The notes: generated from the letters alone by a model not told the origin. 64,000 bases of DNA from Candidatus Eiseniibacteriota bacterium (GCA_020633975.1 JACKCR010000002.1:372001-436000); one strand, 5' to 3'; positions 46,023 through 54,725 are shown, counted from the first letter of the stretch. Numbers and translations are program-made.

Positions 46023-46990
46023 ACGGGCGAGAGAGCGGACGGAAGATGAAGTCGACGGCGGGGGAGAGTGGAGCGGGGTTCGTTCTCAACGTCTACAAAG
46101 AGATCTCTTGGAGTAGCCATCACGCAGTCGATCGGGTGCGACGCATTCTCGGCCTCCGCAAGGTGGGACACGCCGGTACGCTCGACCCACTCGCGTCAGG
46201 AGTACTCCTGATCGGAGTGGGCAAGGCGACCAAGCTGCTCTCGTATCTCACGGACCTTCCGAAGGTGTATCGCGGAACTCTTCGCTTCGGGGTGCGCACC
46301 GCTTCCGCCGATCTCGGCGGCGCGGTCCTGGAAGAGGTCGTACCACCTGTTTTCGCGGCCGATGAGATCGATCGGGCTGCCCGGTCCTTCGTCGGCGGCT
46401 ACGACCAGCTCCCACCGATGGTGTCGGCGGTGAAGCACGAGGGAAAGCGTCTCTATCATCTCGCGCGGAAGGGCGTCGAAGTGGAGCGCAAGCCCCGACG
46501 TGTCGATATCCACCGGTTCGACATCCTCGACTACACCTCTCCTCGTATCGACTTCGAGGTCGAGTGCAGCAAGGGAACGTACGTGAGAGCCTTGGTCGAA
46601 GACCTCGCCGCGCGACTGGGGACGATCGCCACGGTCGAGTGCTTGACCCGCTCGGCCGTAGGGCCACATTCGATCGATGACTCTCAGCGACTGATCTCGA
46701 GGCCTGGTTCCACTCGGCACGGCCTTCGTGCCGGGGCGATCGCCATGGCAGATGCTATCGGACACCTCCCGGCAATCGAACTCACGGCGCCTCAGGCGGA
46801 GCGAGTGCGGCGGGGGCAGCTGCCGTCTCGCACCGAACTCGGTACGTTGCCGGAGTCTCCGCAAGGGAACGGATCGATACGGCTTCTCGGTCCGGACGGT
46901 CACCTCCTCGCGTTGGCGAAGCGGAGTGACCTTCCTGGGCCTGCGGATTCCGAAGTCGACGCGATGGTCAGTCTGGATCGAGTGTTCTGA
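46019..46990 (+). CDS. truB: tRNA pseudouridine-55 synthase
   Basis: A 323-residue enzyme that makes pseudouridine at position 55 in the T arm of tRNAs. The core motif VGHAGTLDPLASGVLLIGVG contains the catalytic Asp; KVYRGTLRFGVRTASADLGG and PPMVSAVKHEGKRLYHLARK are also diagnostic, with VECSKGTYVRALVEDL near the middle. GTG 46019 overlaps the rbfA stop; ATG 46046 is another possible start because the first 20 residues are not conserved. rbfA-truB-ribF order is the usual one. Confidence 0.95.
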   Translation: MNGRESGRKMKSTAGESGAGFVLNVYKEISWSSHHAVDRVRRILGLRKVGHAGTLDPLASGVLLIGVGKATKLLSYLTDLPKVYRGTLRFGVRTASADLGGAVLEEVVPPVFAADEIDRAARSFVGGYDQLPPMVSAVKHEGKRLYHLARKGVEVERKPRRVDIHRFDILDYTSPRIDFEVECSKGTYVRALVEDLAARLGTIATVECLTRSAVGPHSIDDSQRLISRPGSTRHGLRAGAIAMADAIGHLPAIELTAPQAERVRRGQLPSRTELGTLPESPQGNGSIRLLGPDGHLLALAKRSDLPGPADSEVDAMVSLDRVF

Positions 46991-46992
46991 AC

Positions 46993-47976
46993 GTGGAGAA
47001 CCGTCCGTTCGAGCTGAGTGCTGACGTGGTGCCGAGCGGGACGCTTCGGGCCGCGGCCACGATCGGTGTGTTCGACGGCGTCCATCGCGGTCACCAGGCG
47101 CTGTTCGACCACGTTCGCCGAGACGCCGCCGCGAGTGGCGGGGCGTCCGTCGTGGTCACCTTCGATCCTTACCCGATCGAGGTGTTCGCCCCGGACTCGA
47201 AAGGACACCGGATCGCGTGCCGTTCGGTGAGTGCCCGCCTCATCGCGGATGCCGGGATGGACCACGTTTGGTTCCTGCCCTTCTCGAGGGACATGGCGTC
47301 TTGGGAGCCGGTTCGCTTCTTGGACTACCTGCGGCACACCCTCGAACTGACCCATCTCTGGGTCGGCCCCGACTTCCGATTTGGGAAGGATCGGGCAGGC
47401 GACTTCGCGTTCCTTCAGCGCGAGGGGGAACGAGTCGGATTCGAGGTCCGGAGGATCGAACCGCTCGTCGCGGATGGCAGACAGGTCAGCTCCACCTGGG
47501 TCCGGGAGCTGCTCCGAGAGGGGATGCTCAACGAGGCCGGAGCACTGCTCGGGCATCGTTTCGAGGTCGAGGGGCCGGTCATTCACGGCCAAGGGCTGGG
47601 AGCCAAGGAGCTCGTCCCGACCGCGAACCTGCGTCTCGCCCCCGAGCAGCTCCTTCCCAGGCGGGGGATCTATGCCGGCTGGGCGTTCGATCCGGCCGGA
47701 GAGTGGTCCCAGGATCCCGTTCCCGCCGTGGCGAGCGTTGGAGTCCGGCCCACACTCGGCCCGGGCGGAGACGACTGGGTCGAAGTTCACCTACTCGACT
47801 GGGAGGGCGACATCTACGGGCGTCGCCTCGCATTCGGGTTCACGCATTGGATTCGGCCGGAGGAGGCGTTCCCGAACCTGGAAGCGCTTCGGTCGGCCAT
47901 CGACGAGGACCTGGCGACGGCTCGTGCCCTCCTTCGGGAGAGAGATGGCACAAGTCCGTTGCACCAGGGACGTTGA
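46993..47976 (+). CDS. ribF: Bifunctional riboflavin kinase/FAD synthetase
   Basis: A 327-residue enzyme making FMN and FAD from riboflavin. The N-terminal adenylyltransferase half has TIGVFDGVHRGHQAL (HxGH-type site), VTFDPYP and SSTWVRELLREG; the C-terminal flavokinase half has VIHGQGLGAKELVPTANLRL, RRGIYAGWA and SVGVRPTLGPGG and EVHLLDWEGDIYG. GTG 46993 is two bases after the truB stop. It ends just before the rpsO promoter region. Confidence 0.95.
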   Translation: MENRPFELSADVVPSGTLRAAATIGVFDGVHRGHQALFDHVRRDAAASGGASVVVTFDPYPIEVFAPDSKGHRIACRSVSARLIADAGMDHVWFLPFSRDMASWEPVRFLDYLRHTLELTHLWVGPDFRFGKDRAGDFAFLQREGERVGFEVRRIEPLVADGRQVSSTWVRELLREGMLNEAGALLGHRFEVEGPVIHGQGLGAKELVPTANLRLAPEQLLPRRGIYAGWAFDPAGEWSQDPVPAVASVGVRPTLGPGGDDWVEVHLLDWEGDIYGRRLAFGFTHWIRPEEAFPNLEALRSAIDEDLATARALLRERDGTSPLHQGR

Positions 47977-48001
47977 CCCGCTACATTCTCTCGGATATTC
48001 G
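47973..48001 (+). promoter_or_regulatory. Candidate promoter for rpsO-pnp
   Basis: TTGACC at 47973-47978 and TATTCG at 47996-48001 with 17-base spacing, between ribF and rpsO. In other bacteria rpsO-pnp has its own promoter at this spot. The -35 overlaps the ribF stop codon. Confidence 0.45.
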
Positions 48002-48051
48002 AGGTTCGACACCCGAGGTCGGAGGTCCCGACCGGAAGGCGGAGGATTTGC

Positions 48052-48321
48052 ATGCCCCTGACAAGGGAACAGAAGCAGGACGTCATCGAGAAGTACAAGC
48101 TCCATTCGGGGGACTCCGGTTCGCCCGAGGTGCAGATCGCGCTCCTCACGGAGAAGATCAGGCATTTGACGGAGCACTTCCGCACCCACACTACCGACCA
48201 CCACTCCCGCCGCGGACTACTCCGCATGGTTGGACGGCGGCGCAAGCTGCTCGATTACCTCAAGCGCACCAAGCTCGAGGCGTATCGCTCGCTTGTGAAG
48301 GACCTCGGTCTTCGCCGCTAG
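48052..48321 (+). CDS. rpsO: Ribosomal protein uS15
   Basis: An 89-residue 30S protein that nucleates assembly by binding 16S rRNA helices 20-22. The sequence reads [20 protein letters not shown] with [24 protein letters not shown] and ends in the typical [20 protein letters not shown] segment. Length equals the family norm. It precedes pnp, the conserved pair. Confidence 0.97.
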   Translation: MPLTREQKQDVIEKYKLHSGDSGSPEVQIALLTEKIRHLTEHFRTHTTDHHSRRGLLRMVGRRRKLLDYLKRTKLEAYRSLVKDLGLRR

Positions 48322-48395
48322 CGGTCTTCCCATCAGACCGCAAAGGTCGGTGCTTTCTCTCCGGCAGTCGATTGGGCCCCGCGCAGGTGCGCGGG
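48321..48395 (+). promoter_or_regulatory. Two hairpins in the rpsO-pnp spacer
   Basis: GCGGTCT, loop TCCCATC, AGACCGC (48321-48341) starts at the last base of rpsO; CCCGCGCA, loop GG, TGCGCGGG (48378-48395) is a perfect 8-bp stem 32 bases before the pnp start. In E. coli a hairpin here is cut by RNase III and lets PNPase repress itself. The same role is likely but inferred. Confidence 0.5.
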
Positions 48396-48427
48396 CGATT
48401 TCGCATGCCCATACATAGGAGTCATCC

Positions 48428-50512
48428 ATGAAGGATACCGTTCAGATGGAGATCGGGGGCAGGACGCTCTCGATCGAAACCGGCCGTTTGGCCAAGCAGG
48501 CGCAGGGCGCATGCCTCGTCACCTTTGGTGAAACCGTCGTGCTCTGCACCGTAGTCGTTTCCAAGCGCGAGGCCGATCGCGACTTCCTCCCGCTCTTCGT
48601 CGAGTATCGTGAGAAGACCTACGCAGCGGGGCGGATCCCCGGCGGGTTCTTCAAGCGGGAAGGCCGTCCGACGGAGAAGGAGATCCTCTCCTCCCGCATC
48701 ATCGACCGTACGCTCCGCCCGATGTTCGAGAAGTCGTGTCGCTACGAGATCCAGGTCATGACCGAGGTCGTCTCGAGTGACCAGGAAAACGACTCGGACG
48801 TCATCGCGCTCGTCGGCGCGAGCTGTGCCGTCAACCTCACCGACATGCCGTTCCCGGGACCGCTCTCCGCCGTTCGCGTCGGCCTCGTCGAGGGTGAGTA
48901 CATCATCAACCCGACGGTCGAGCAGCTCGAGAACAGCCGGATGGACGTCGTCATCGCCGGAACGGACGATTCGATCGTCATGGTCGAGGGCGAGGCGAAC
49001 GAGATCTCGGAGCAGGAGTTCCTCGAGGGACTGCGCACGGCGCACGAGACGATCCGTCAGCTCAACGCGCTCCAGCGCGAGCTGCTCGGTCGCAACTCCC
49101 AGGCGAAGCGTGAACTCCCGAACAAGGACATCAACCCGGAGATCGTCGAAGCGGTCACGGGCAAGTCGCTCGCTCGGGTCAAGGAAGTCGTTCGGATCGG
49201 CGAGAAGGAAGAGCGTGAAGCCGCTCTCGACACTCTCATGACCGAGATGACCGAAGCGTTCGCCGAGCAGTTCCCGGAGCAGGAAGGTGCGGTCAAGACC
49301 GTCGTCCACAAGCTCGAGAAGCAGGAGATGCGCCGGATGATCCTCGAGGAGGGACGCCGCACCGACGGCCGTAGCCTCACCGATGTCCGTCCGATCAGCT
49401 CCGAGGTCTCGGTGCTCCCGCGGACGCATGGAAGCGCAGTCTTCACGCGCGGCCAGACCCAGGCGCTCGTCGTCTGCACGCTCGGTACTTCCACTGACGA
49501 GCAGAAGATCGAGGAGCTCCTCGGACAGTCCTGGAAGTCGTTCATGCTCCACTACAACTTCCCGCCCTACTCGGTCGGTGAAGTTCGTCCGCTCCGCGGC
49601 CCGGGCCGACGCGAGATCGGTCACGGTGCACTCGCCGAGCGCGCACTCACCGCGGTCGTCCCGTCGACGGAGAAGTTCCCGTACACGATCCGGATCGTCT
49701 CGGACGTTCTCGAGTCGAACGGCTCGTCGTCGATGGCTTCGGTCTGCGGCGGCACCCTCGCACTGATGGACGCCGGCGTACCGATCAAGTCGCCGGTCGC
49801 AGGAATCGCGATGGGTCTGATCCAGGAAGACGACGGGGTCGCCGTCCTCTCCGACATCCTCGGAGTGGAAGACCACCTCGGTGACATGGACTTCAAGGTC
49901 GCCGGTACGAAGGATGGGATCACCGCGATCCAGATGGACATCAAGATCAAGGGGCTCGACTACGAGGTCCTCACGAACGCCCTCGAGCAGGCGCGTCAGG
50001 GACGTCTCCACATCCTCGGCAAGATGGCCGAGACGATGACGGACTCGCGGACCGAGATCTCGCAGCACGCGCCCAGGATCATCGTCATCCAGATCAACCC
50101 GGACCGGATCCGCGACGTCATTGGACCAGGCGGAAAGGTCATCCGGAAGATCTGCGAAGACACCGGTGCATCGGTGGACGTCGAAGACGACGGTACCGTC
50201 AAGGTCGCGTGCGTGGATGCAGAGATGGCGAACCGTGCCGTCGACATCATCCGCTCGCTCACCGAGGACCCGGAGATCGGCCGGATCTACCGTGGAAAGG
50301 TGAAGCGGATCGTCAACTTCGGAGCCTTCGTCGAGATCCTTCCGGGTCGCGACGGACTCGTTCACATCTCCGAGCTCGAGCACCACAGGGTCGCTCGCGT
50401 CGAGGACGTCCTCTCCGATGGGGAGATCGTGCTCGTCAAGGTGATCGGGGTAGACGAAGAGGGCAAGATCCGTCTCTCCCGGAAGGCGGTTCTCGAAGAG
50501 ACCCCCGCCTGA
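48428..50512 (+). CDS. pnp: Polyribonucleotide nucleotidyltransferase (PNPase)
   Basis: A 694-residue phosphorolytic 3'-5' exoribonuclease of the RNA degradosome type. It has two RNase PH domains (first with DTVQMEIGGRTLSIETGRLA, second with GRRTDGRSLTDVRPI and SDVLESNGSSSMASVCGG), a KH domain near 563 (DVIGPGGKVIRKICEDTGA) and a C-terminal S1 domain (YRGKVKRIVNFGAFVEILPG, DGLVHISEL). Length is typical. It is the second gene after the rpsO promoter, and a large hairpin follows the stop. Confidence 0.97.
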   Translation: MKDTVQMEIGGRTLSIETGRLAKQAQGACLVTFGETVVLCTVVVSKREADRDFLPLFVEYREKTYAAGRIPGGFFKREGRPTEKEILSSRIIDRTLRPMFEKSCRYEIQVMTEVVSSDQENDSDVIALVGASCAVNLTDMPFPGPLSAVRVGLVEGEYIINPTVEQLENSRMDVVIAGTDDSIVMVEGEANEISEQEFLEGLRTAHETIRQLNALQRELLGRNSQAKRELPNKDINPEIVEAVTGKSLARVKEVVRIGEKEEREAALDTLMTEMTEAFAEQFPEQEGAVKTVVHKLEKQEMRRMILEEGRRTDGRSLTDVRPISSEVSVLPRTHGSAVFTRGQTQALVVCTLGTSTDEQKIEELLGQSWKSFMLHYNFPPYSVGEVRPLRGPGRREIGHGALAERALTAVVPSTEKFPYTIRIVSDVLESNGSSSMASVCGGTLALMDAGVPIKSPVAGIAMGLIQEDDGVAVLSDILGVEDHLGDMDFKVAGTKDGITAIQMDIKIKGLDYEVLTNALEQARQGRLHILGKMAETMTDSRTEISQHAPRIIVIQINPDRIRDVIGPGGKVIRKICEDTGASVDVEDDGTVKVACVDAEMANRAVDIIRSLTEDPEIGRIYRGKVKRIVNFGAFVEILPGRDGLVHISELEHHRVARVEDVLSDGEIVLVKVIGVDEEGKIRLSRKAVLEETPA

Positions 50513-50524
50513 TCCGAACGTATC

Positions 50525-50569
50525 GTTCCCGTCCGCCGAGACCTCATCCGGGCTCGGCGGACCGGGAAC
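50525..50569 (+). terminator. Strong hairpin terminator after pnp
   Basis: GTTCCCG-T-CCGCCGAG pairs with CTCGGCGG-A-CCGGGAAC around a 12-base loop, about 16 bp with one bulged C. It begins 13 bases after the pnp stop and is followed by GCTTTGCC. It probably ends the rimP-pnp operon. The remaining gap up to 50863 (350 bases from the pnp stop) holds this and the inverted-repeat element, and no gene. Confidence 0.6.
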
Positions 50570-50713
50570 CGCTTTGCCCGTCTTCCGTCTCCGTCCGGTG
50601 CCGTCGACTTCGCTCGTCGCGCGTTCTCTCGTCCGTCGCCGTCGTTCGTAGGGCCGGACTCGTCCGTCGCCGTTCCAACCGTGCTCGCCGGCCGCTTGCA
50701 TCGATGCATCGGC

Positions 50714-50852
50714 CCTAGCAGGCCGTTGAAGAACCCATCGTCGACTGCGCAGCAGGCGAGGATGGACGAGTTCTTCAGCGGATCTGCACTCGATTCAAGT
50801 AGAGCGGCGCGTTGAAAGAGGCCCGCAGGGACCTTTTCAACGGGCTGCTAGG
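50714..50852 (+). repeat. MITE-like inverted-repeat element upstream of the M16 peptidase
   Basis: The ends are an inverted pair: CCTAGCAGGCCGTTGAAGAA at 50714-50733 and TTTTCAACGGGCTGCTAGG at 50834-50852, 16 of 17 core positions matching. Inside are two nested hairpins built on GTTGAA: one pairs 50723-50738 with 50765-50780, the other pairs 50810-50821 with 50831-50842. No ORF is inside. The right end runs straight into AGGAGG, the Shine-Dalgarno of the next gene. Confidence 0.65.
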
Positions 50853-50863
50853 AGGGGCCTGCG

Positions 50864-52159
50864 ATGAACTTCCTCCGTCGCGTCGGCAACGTGGACCAGC
50901 CGGAGCCGATCCGGCGACAGCTCTCGAATGGCCTCCTCCTTCTCGCCGAGCCCGTTCCCGGCGTACCCTCGCTCGCTCTCGGTGCCTGGATCCGAAGCGG
51001 TTCGCAGCACGAGACGAACGACATGATGGGTGCAGCCCACTTCATCGAGCATCTCGTCTTCAAGGGAACCCGGAAGCGCTCCGCCTACCAGATCGCACAG
51101 AAGCTCGAAGCTCTGGGTGGTCAGGTCGATGCGTTCACGACGAAAGAGACGACCTGCTTCCACGCCCGGATCTTCGCGGGCCATCGTCGTTCCGCGGCCA
51201 ACATCCTGGGCGAGCTCCTCTCCGATGCGACGTTCCCTCGACCGGAAGTCGAGAAGGAGCGGCAGGTGATCGTGGAAGAGATCCATGCCTACGAGGACAC
51301 TCCCGAAGAGTTCGTCTTCGACCTCGCGACCGAAAAGATCTGGGACGGCCACAGCATGGGCCACTCGATCCTCGGTCGGCTCGAGACCCTGAAGGCGATG
51401 GGGACCCGTGATCTCCAGAAGTTCCATCGCGACCACTACACCAGACCGAACATGATCATCACGGCCGCGGGGAACGTGGATGTCGATCGGCTCGTCGACG
51501 AGATCGAGGCGAGCTTCCGTCTCCCGACGAGACAGCACCGGAACGGGCTTCGTCCGCTCCCTGACTTCGTTCCGACCACGACCCATCTCGATCGGGACCT
51601 ACAGCAGACATCGATCTGTCTGATGGGACGCGGACCGTCTGCCACGGACGAGACGCGGCACGCCGCCGCGATCCTCCACACCATCCTCGGTGCGGGGATG
51701 AGCTCGCGTCTGTTTCAGAAGGTGCGGGAAGTGCACGGCCTTGCGTACTCGGTCTACTCCTACATGGAGGTGCTGCGCGAGTCCGGGATCTTCTGCATCT
51801 ACATGGCGGTGGAGCCGAAGGAAGCGAAGCGGGCCGTCCGTCTGGTCGGACGTGAACTTCGGAAAGTGCGCGACAAGGGCGTCAAGAAGTGGGAGCTAGA
51901 GGCGGCCAAGGCGCAGCTGCTGACGCAGCTGTTCCTGTCCTACGAGAGCATGTTCGAGCGGGTGAGCCGTTTGGCCTACGACGAGATGTACTACGGGACG
52001 CAGCTCCCGGTCCGTCGTATGGTGGAAGAAATCGTGAGTGTCACACCGGAGCAGATCCGAGACGTGGCGGACCGACTTCTCCGTCCCGAGTCCTTCGCGT
52101 TGGTGAGTGCGGGGCCGGGGACGGTAAACGCGCCGAGTCTGGAGGATCTGGACGCCTAG
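50864..52159 (+). CDS. M16 (insulinase/processing-peptidase) family zinc metalloprotease
   Basis: A 431-residue M16 peptidase, PqqL/YmxG or mitochondrial-processing-peptidase-beta type. The inverted zinc motif HFIEH is at 59-63 (AAHFIEHLVFKGT), and the third ligand Glu is near 139 in VIVEEIHAYED. The second half has LGAGMSSRLFQKVREVHGLAYSVYS, the substrate-binding Arg/Tyr block of M16. There is no signal peptide, so it is probably cytoplasmic. In many bacteria a one-domain M16 gene follows rpsO-pnp and precedes dut, as here. The stop codon is inside a copy of the CCTAGCAGG repeat end. Confidence 0.92.
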   Translation: MNFLRRVGNVDQPEPIRRQLSNGLLLLAEPVPGVPSLALGAWIRSGSQHETNDMMGAAHFIEHLVFKGTRKRSAYQIAQKLEALGGQVDAFTTKETTCFHARIFAGHRRSAANILGELLSDATFPRPEVEKERQVIVEEIHAYEDTPEEFVFDLATEKIWDGHSMGHSILGRLETLKAMGTRDLQKFHRDHYTRPNMIITAAGNVDVDRLVDEIEASFRLPTRQHRNGLRPLPDFVPTTTHLDRDLQQTSICLMGRGPSATDETRHAAAILHTILGAGMSSRLFQKVREVHGLAYSVYSYMEVLRESGIFCIYMAVEPKEAKRAVRLVGRELRKVRDKGVKKWELEAAKAQLLTQLFLSYESMFERVSRLAYDEMYYGTQLPVRRMVEEIVSVTPEQIRDVADRLLRPESFALVSAGPGTVNAPSLEDLDA

Positions 52160-52173
52160 CAGGCTGCGGAAGA
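52155..52173 (+). repeat. Second copy of the CCTAGCAGG repeat end
   Basis: CCTAGCAGGCTGCGGAAGA resembles the left end of the element at 50714 (about 15 of 20 positions). It covers the TAG stop of the M16 gene. No matching right end is obvious in the following 129 bases before dut, so it may be a decayed copy. Confidence 0.45.
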
Positions 52174-52288
52174 CGCGTGGTGATGCGCCTAAAGGCGGTG
52201 GGTCGCTCACGCGAAACGTAGGATCGGGGCCCACCCGAATCCAAACCGAGTTCAGAACGCGAACGACGTCCAGGGAGGGAAGTCGGGA

Positions 52289-52753
52289 ATGCAGGAACGT
52301 CCACCGGTACGCTGTCAGGCCCTCCGTCCCGGGGCGCGCCTCCCGGTCCAGATGACCCCCGGTGCTGCAGGGTGGGACCTCCACGCCTGCCTCGAGGAGC
52401 CCGTCGTCCTCGGGCCCGGAGAGCGCACCGTCGTTCCCACCGGACTCGTCCTGGCCATTCCCGAGGGGTATGAGGGATCCGTGAGGGCCCGGAGCGGCCT
52501 TGCGTTTCGGCACGGGATCGGGGTCCTCAACGGACCCGGAACGATCGACAGTGACTACCGCGGAGAAGTTGGTGTCCTACTTGTGAACCTGGGTCGGGAA
52601 CCGTTTACCGTCCAGGATGGTGATAGGGTTGCGCAAATCGTGTTTCAAGCCGTGCCTGCCGGCCGGGTGGAATGGGGGGACGTCACCGCAGATACGGATC
52701 GCGGATCGGGCGGGTTCGGTCATACCGGAACGAGAGAAGGGGATTCGATGTGA
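52289..52753 (+). CDS. dut: Deoxyuridine 5'-triphosphate nucleotidohydrolase
   Basis: A 154-residue trimeric dUTPase that hydrolyses dUTP to dUMP, preventing uracil in DNA. All five motifs are visible: AAGWDLHA, RARSGLAFRHG, GPGTIDSDYRGEVGV with the catalytic Asp, DRVAQIVFQ, and the C-terminal GSGGFGHTG loop. A GGGAGGGAA lies before the ATG. The stop overlaps the GTG of the next gene. Confidence 0.96.
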   Translation: MQERPPVRCQALRPGARLPVQMTPGAAGWDLHACLEEPVVLGPGERTVVPTGLVLAIPEGYEGSVRARSGLAFRHGIGVLNGPGTIDSDYRGEVGVLLVNLGREPFTVQDGDRVAQIVFQAVPAGRVEWGDVTADTDRGSGGFGHTGTREGDSM

Positions 52754-53628
52754 CCGACTTCGCCATGAGGCGACTCCTCCCGTTGCTCGTGTTGGCAACA
52801 GCGCTGTTCGCGCCGGGCACTAGCCGTGCCGAAAGCGAGGCCGATCTCGGTTCGGCGGCGGACGTCAGTCCGAACGTCGGAGCCTCTGTTACGGCCACCG
52901 ACGGACCCGTGGCCTCCATCTCCGATTCCTCTCCGCACTCGTCGCTTCGGATCGGCGAGACGCTCAACTTCCAGATCAAGTGGGGAGTGGTGCCTGCGGG
53001 GACGGCCACCATGTCGATCACCGAGGCGAAGGAAGTCTCGGGTCGGCCTTGCCTCCATGTCGTGGCGACCGCGGTGTCGAACCCAGTGTTCGACAAGGTC
53101 TATCCCGTGCGCGATCAGTTCGAGAGCTTCATGGACAGCTCGGACCTCCGGAGCTGGGCCTTCAAGAAGCACCTCCGCGAAGGGAAGTTCCGGCGCGATC
53201 AGGTGGTCCGGAGCGACCACGCGGCCGGGAAGGCCTACTACCACGACGGCAACTCCTACGACCTCACTCCGGGTGCGTACGACGTCCTCTCTGCGTTCTA
53301 CTACGTCAGAACTCTTCCGCTCGTTGACGGCGACGAGTATTTCTTGGACAGCCACTCCGACAAGAAGAACTACCCGATCCGGGTGACGGTCCACCGGCGC
53401 GAGCGGGTGTCCGTCCCGGCCGGGACATTCGACTGCGTGGTGGTGGAGCCGACGCTTCGCAGCGGTGACTTCTTCAAGAACGAGGGAAGTCTGACCATCT
53501 GGCTCACCGACGACGAGCGGAGGATGCCGGTGCAAATGAAGAGTAAGATCCCGGTCGGGTCGATCTCGGTCGAGCTCGAGAGTTTCGAGAGGCCCGGAAT
53601 CGAGAAGGCAGGGAGTGCCGTCCGTTGA
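52750..53628 (+). CDS. Exported DUF3108 protein
   Basis: A 292-residue protein with a signal peptide (RRLLPLLVLATALFAPG, cut probably after SRA). The mature domain fits DUF3108: GETLNFQIKWGVVPAGTATM, a mid-domain DQFESFMDSSDLR, and late VPAGTFDCVVVEP and IWLTDDERRMPVQMKS. These are lipocalin-like or LolA-like periplasmic beta folds of unknown ligand. GTG 52750 overlaps dut and has AAGGGG in range; ATG 52765 would also preserve the signal peptide. The stop overlaps the next TTG. Confidence 0.78.
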   Translation: MTDFAMRRLLPLLVLATALFAPGTSRAESEADLGSAADVSPNVGASVTATDGPVASISDSSPHSSLRIGETLNFQIKWGVVPAGTATMSITEAKEVSGRPCLHVVATAVSNPVFDKVYPVRDQFESFMDSSDLRSWAFKKHLREGKFRRDQVVRSDHAAGKAYYHDGNSYDLTPGAYDVLSAFYYVRTLPLVDGDEYFLDSHSDKKNYPIRVTVHRRERVSVPAGTFDCVVVEPTLRSGDFFKNEGSLTIWLTDDERRMPVQMKSKIPVGSISVELESFERPGIEKAGSAVR

Positions 53629-54617
53629 GTAAGTACCCCGAGATCGATCTCGCGAAGGTTACGCGCTATCCGGTGGGGGAGCGTGCCAGCAAGGTCGATG
53701 GAGCTCAGCTCTACCATCCTCCGGCGGACCCAGGCTCGTTCCGTGAGTTCTGGGATTCACTCCCGGACCAGCTCGGGGCGAAGGACCTTCGCGAACTCGT
53801 GTCCCGTTGGCAGCGCGCTCGTTCCGCGGGCGCGGGACGACTCGTCCTGCTCGGCGCCCACGTGATCAAGACGGGGATGGCCCCTGGCCTCATCCAGCTG
53901 ATGGAGGAGGGGTGGATCACGGCCCTGGCCTGCAACGGAGCGTGCGCGATCCACGATCTCGAACTGGCATTCTTCGGCCGGACGTCGGAGGACGTGGCAG
54001 CCCAGCTGCCGGCCGGGCGGTTCGGCATGGCCGACGAGACTTGCCGTTGGCTCAACGACTGGACACAGCGGGCAGCCGATCGGAACGAGGGGTTGGGAGA
54101 AGGGCTCGGTCGGATCTTCCTGGAGGAGGGCGCTCCCTTCGCTGACCACAGCCTCCTCGCCAGCGCCTACAGGCTAGGGATCCCGCTCACGATCCACCTT
54201 TCCATTGGAACGGACATCAACCACCAACACCCCAACTTCCCAGGCGCGGCCGCCGGGGAGACTAGCGCGCGGGACTTCCGGATCCTTTGCGCCCAGGTGG
54301 CCACGCTGTCCGAGGGCGTGGCTCTCAACGTCGGATCGGCGGTCATCCTCCCGGAGGTCTTCCTCAAGGCGGTGTCGGTCGCCACGAATCTCGGGACATC
54401 GTTTCCTGGGCTCACGACGGCCGTTTTCGACTTCCTCCGGCACTATCGGCCGCTGGAGAACGTGGTTCGGCGCCCCACCCTCCAAGGAGGGAAGGGGATC
54501 TACGTCGTCGGCCATCACGAGATCCTTTTGCCCCTCCTGTTCCAGGGGCTCCGGCTCTCCGGGCTTCGATCTGGCGGTGACGATTTGGCGCAACCCAACG
54601 CCGACTCAAGGGGATAA
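53625..54617 (+). CDS. Conserved protein of unknown function, deoxyhypusine-synthase-like fold suspected
   Basis: A 330-residue soluble protein. Strong-looking motifs: GAHVIKTGMAPGLIQLMEEG, ALACNGACAIHDLELAFFG, HLSIGTDINHQHPN, LNVGSAVILPEVFLKAV, DFLRHYRPLENVVRRP and GHHEILLPLL. The first two resemble the NAD-binding half of deoxyhypusine synthase, but the DHS active-site Lys segment (SWGK) is absent, so that enzyme activity is unlikely. I recall similar proteins in other Gram-negative genomes near heptose genes. The His/Asn-rich motifs suggest an enzyme. It starts at TTG within the DUF3108 stop. About 165 bases before the EPS operon hold only a promoter candidate. Confidence 0.55.
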   Translation: MSKYPEIDLAKVTRYPVGERASKVDGAQLYHPPADPGSFREFWDSLPDQLGAKDLRELVSRWQRARSAGAGRLVLLGAHVIKTGMAPGLIQLMEEGWITALACNGACAIHDLELAFFGRTSEDVAAQLPAGRFGMADETCRWLNDWTQRAADRNEGLGEGLGRIFLEEGAPFADHSLLASAYRLGIPLTIHLSIGTDINHQHPNFPGAAAGETSARDFRILCAQVATLSEGVALNVGSAVILPEVFLKAVSVATNLGTSFPGLTTAVFDFLRHYRPLENVVRRPTLQGGKGIYVVGHHEILLPLLFQGLRLSGLRSGGDDLAQPNADSRG

Positions 54618-54695
54618 GGCGAATGGCCGATATGCGCACTAGAAGATTGGCGTCGACGAGCGGGGGTATTGAGTCCACACTCGTGTCGTCAAATA

Positions 54696-54725
54696 TTGAC
54701 GGGTCAGGGACGGAATGTCTAAGAT
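54696..54725 (+). promoter_or_regulatory. Sigma70-like promoter of the exopolysaccharide operon
   Basis: TTGACG at 54696-54701 (5 of 6) and TAAGAT at 54720-54725 (4 of 6), spacing 18, about 57 bases before the first EPS gene. It is the best promoter match I see in the window and lies in a locally AT-rich stretch. Confidence 0.5.

Noticed and set aside
48422-50701. Open frame of 759 codons on the minus strand opposite pnp
   Set aside because: Shadow of PNPase; no ribosome-binding site and no recognisable domain.
50513-50863. Short ORFs inside the gap between pnp and the peptidase
   Set aside because: They cross the terminator hairpin and the inverted-repeat element and lack ribosome-binding sites.
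53625-54617. Calling the protein a true deoxyhypusine synthase
   Set aside because: The active-site Lys segment SWGK is absent, and there is no eIF5A in a bacterium; only the fold resemblance is kept.
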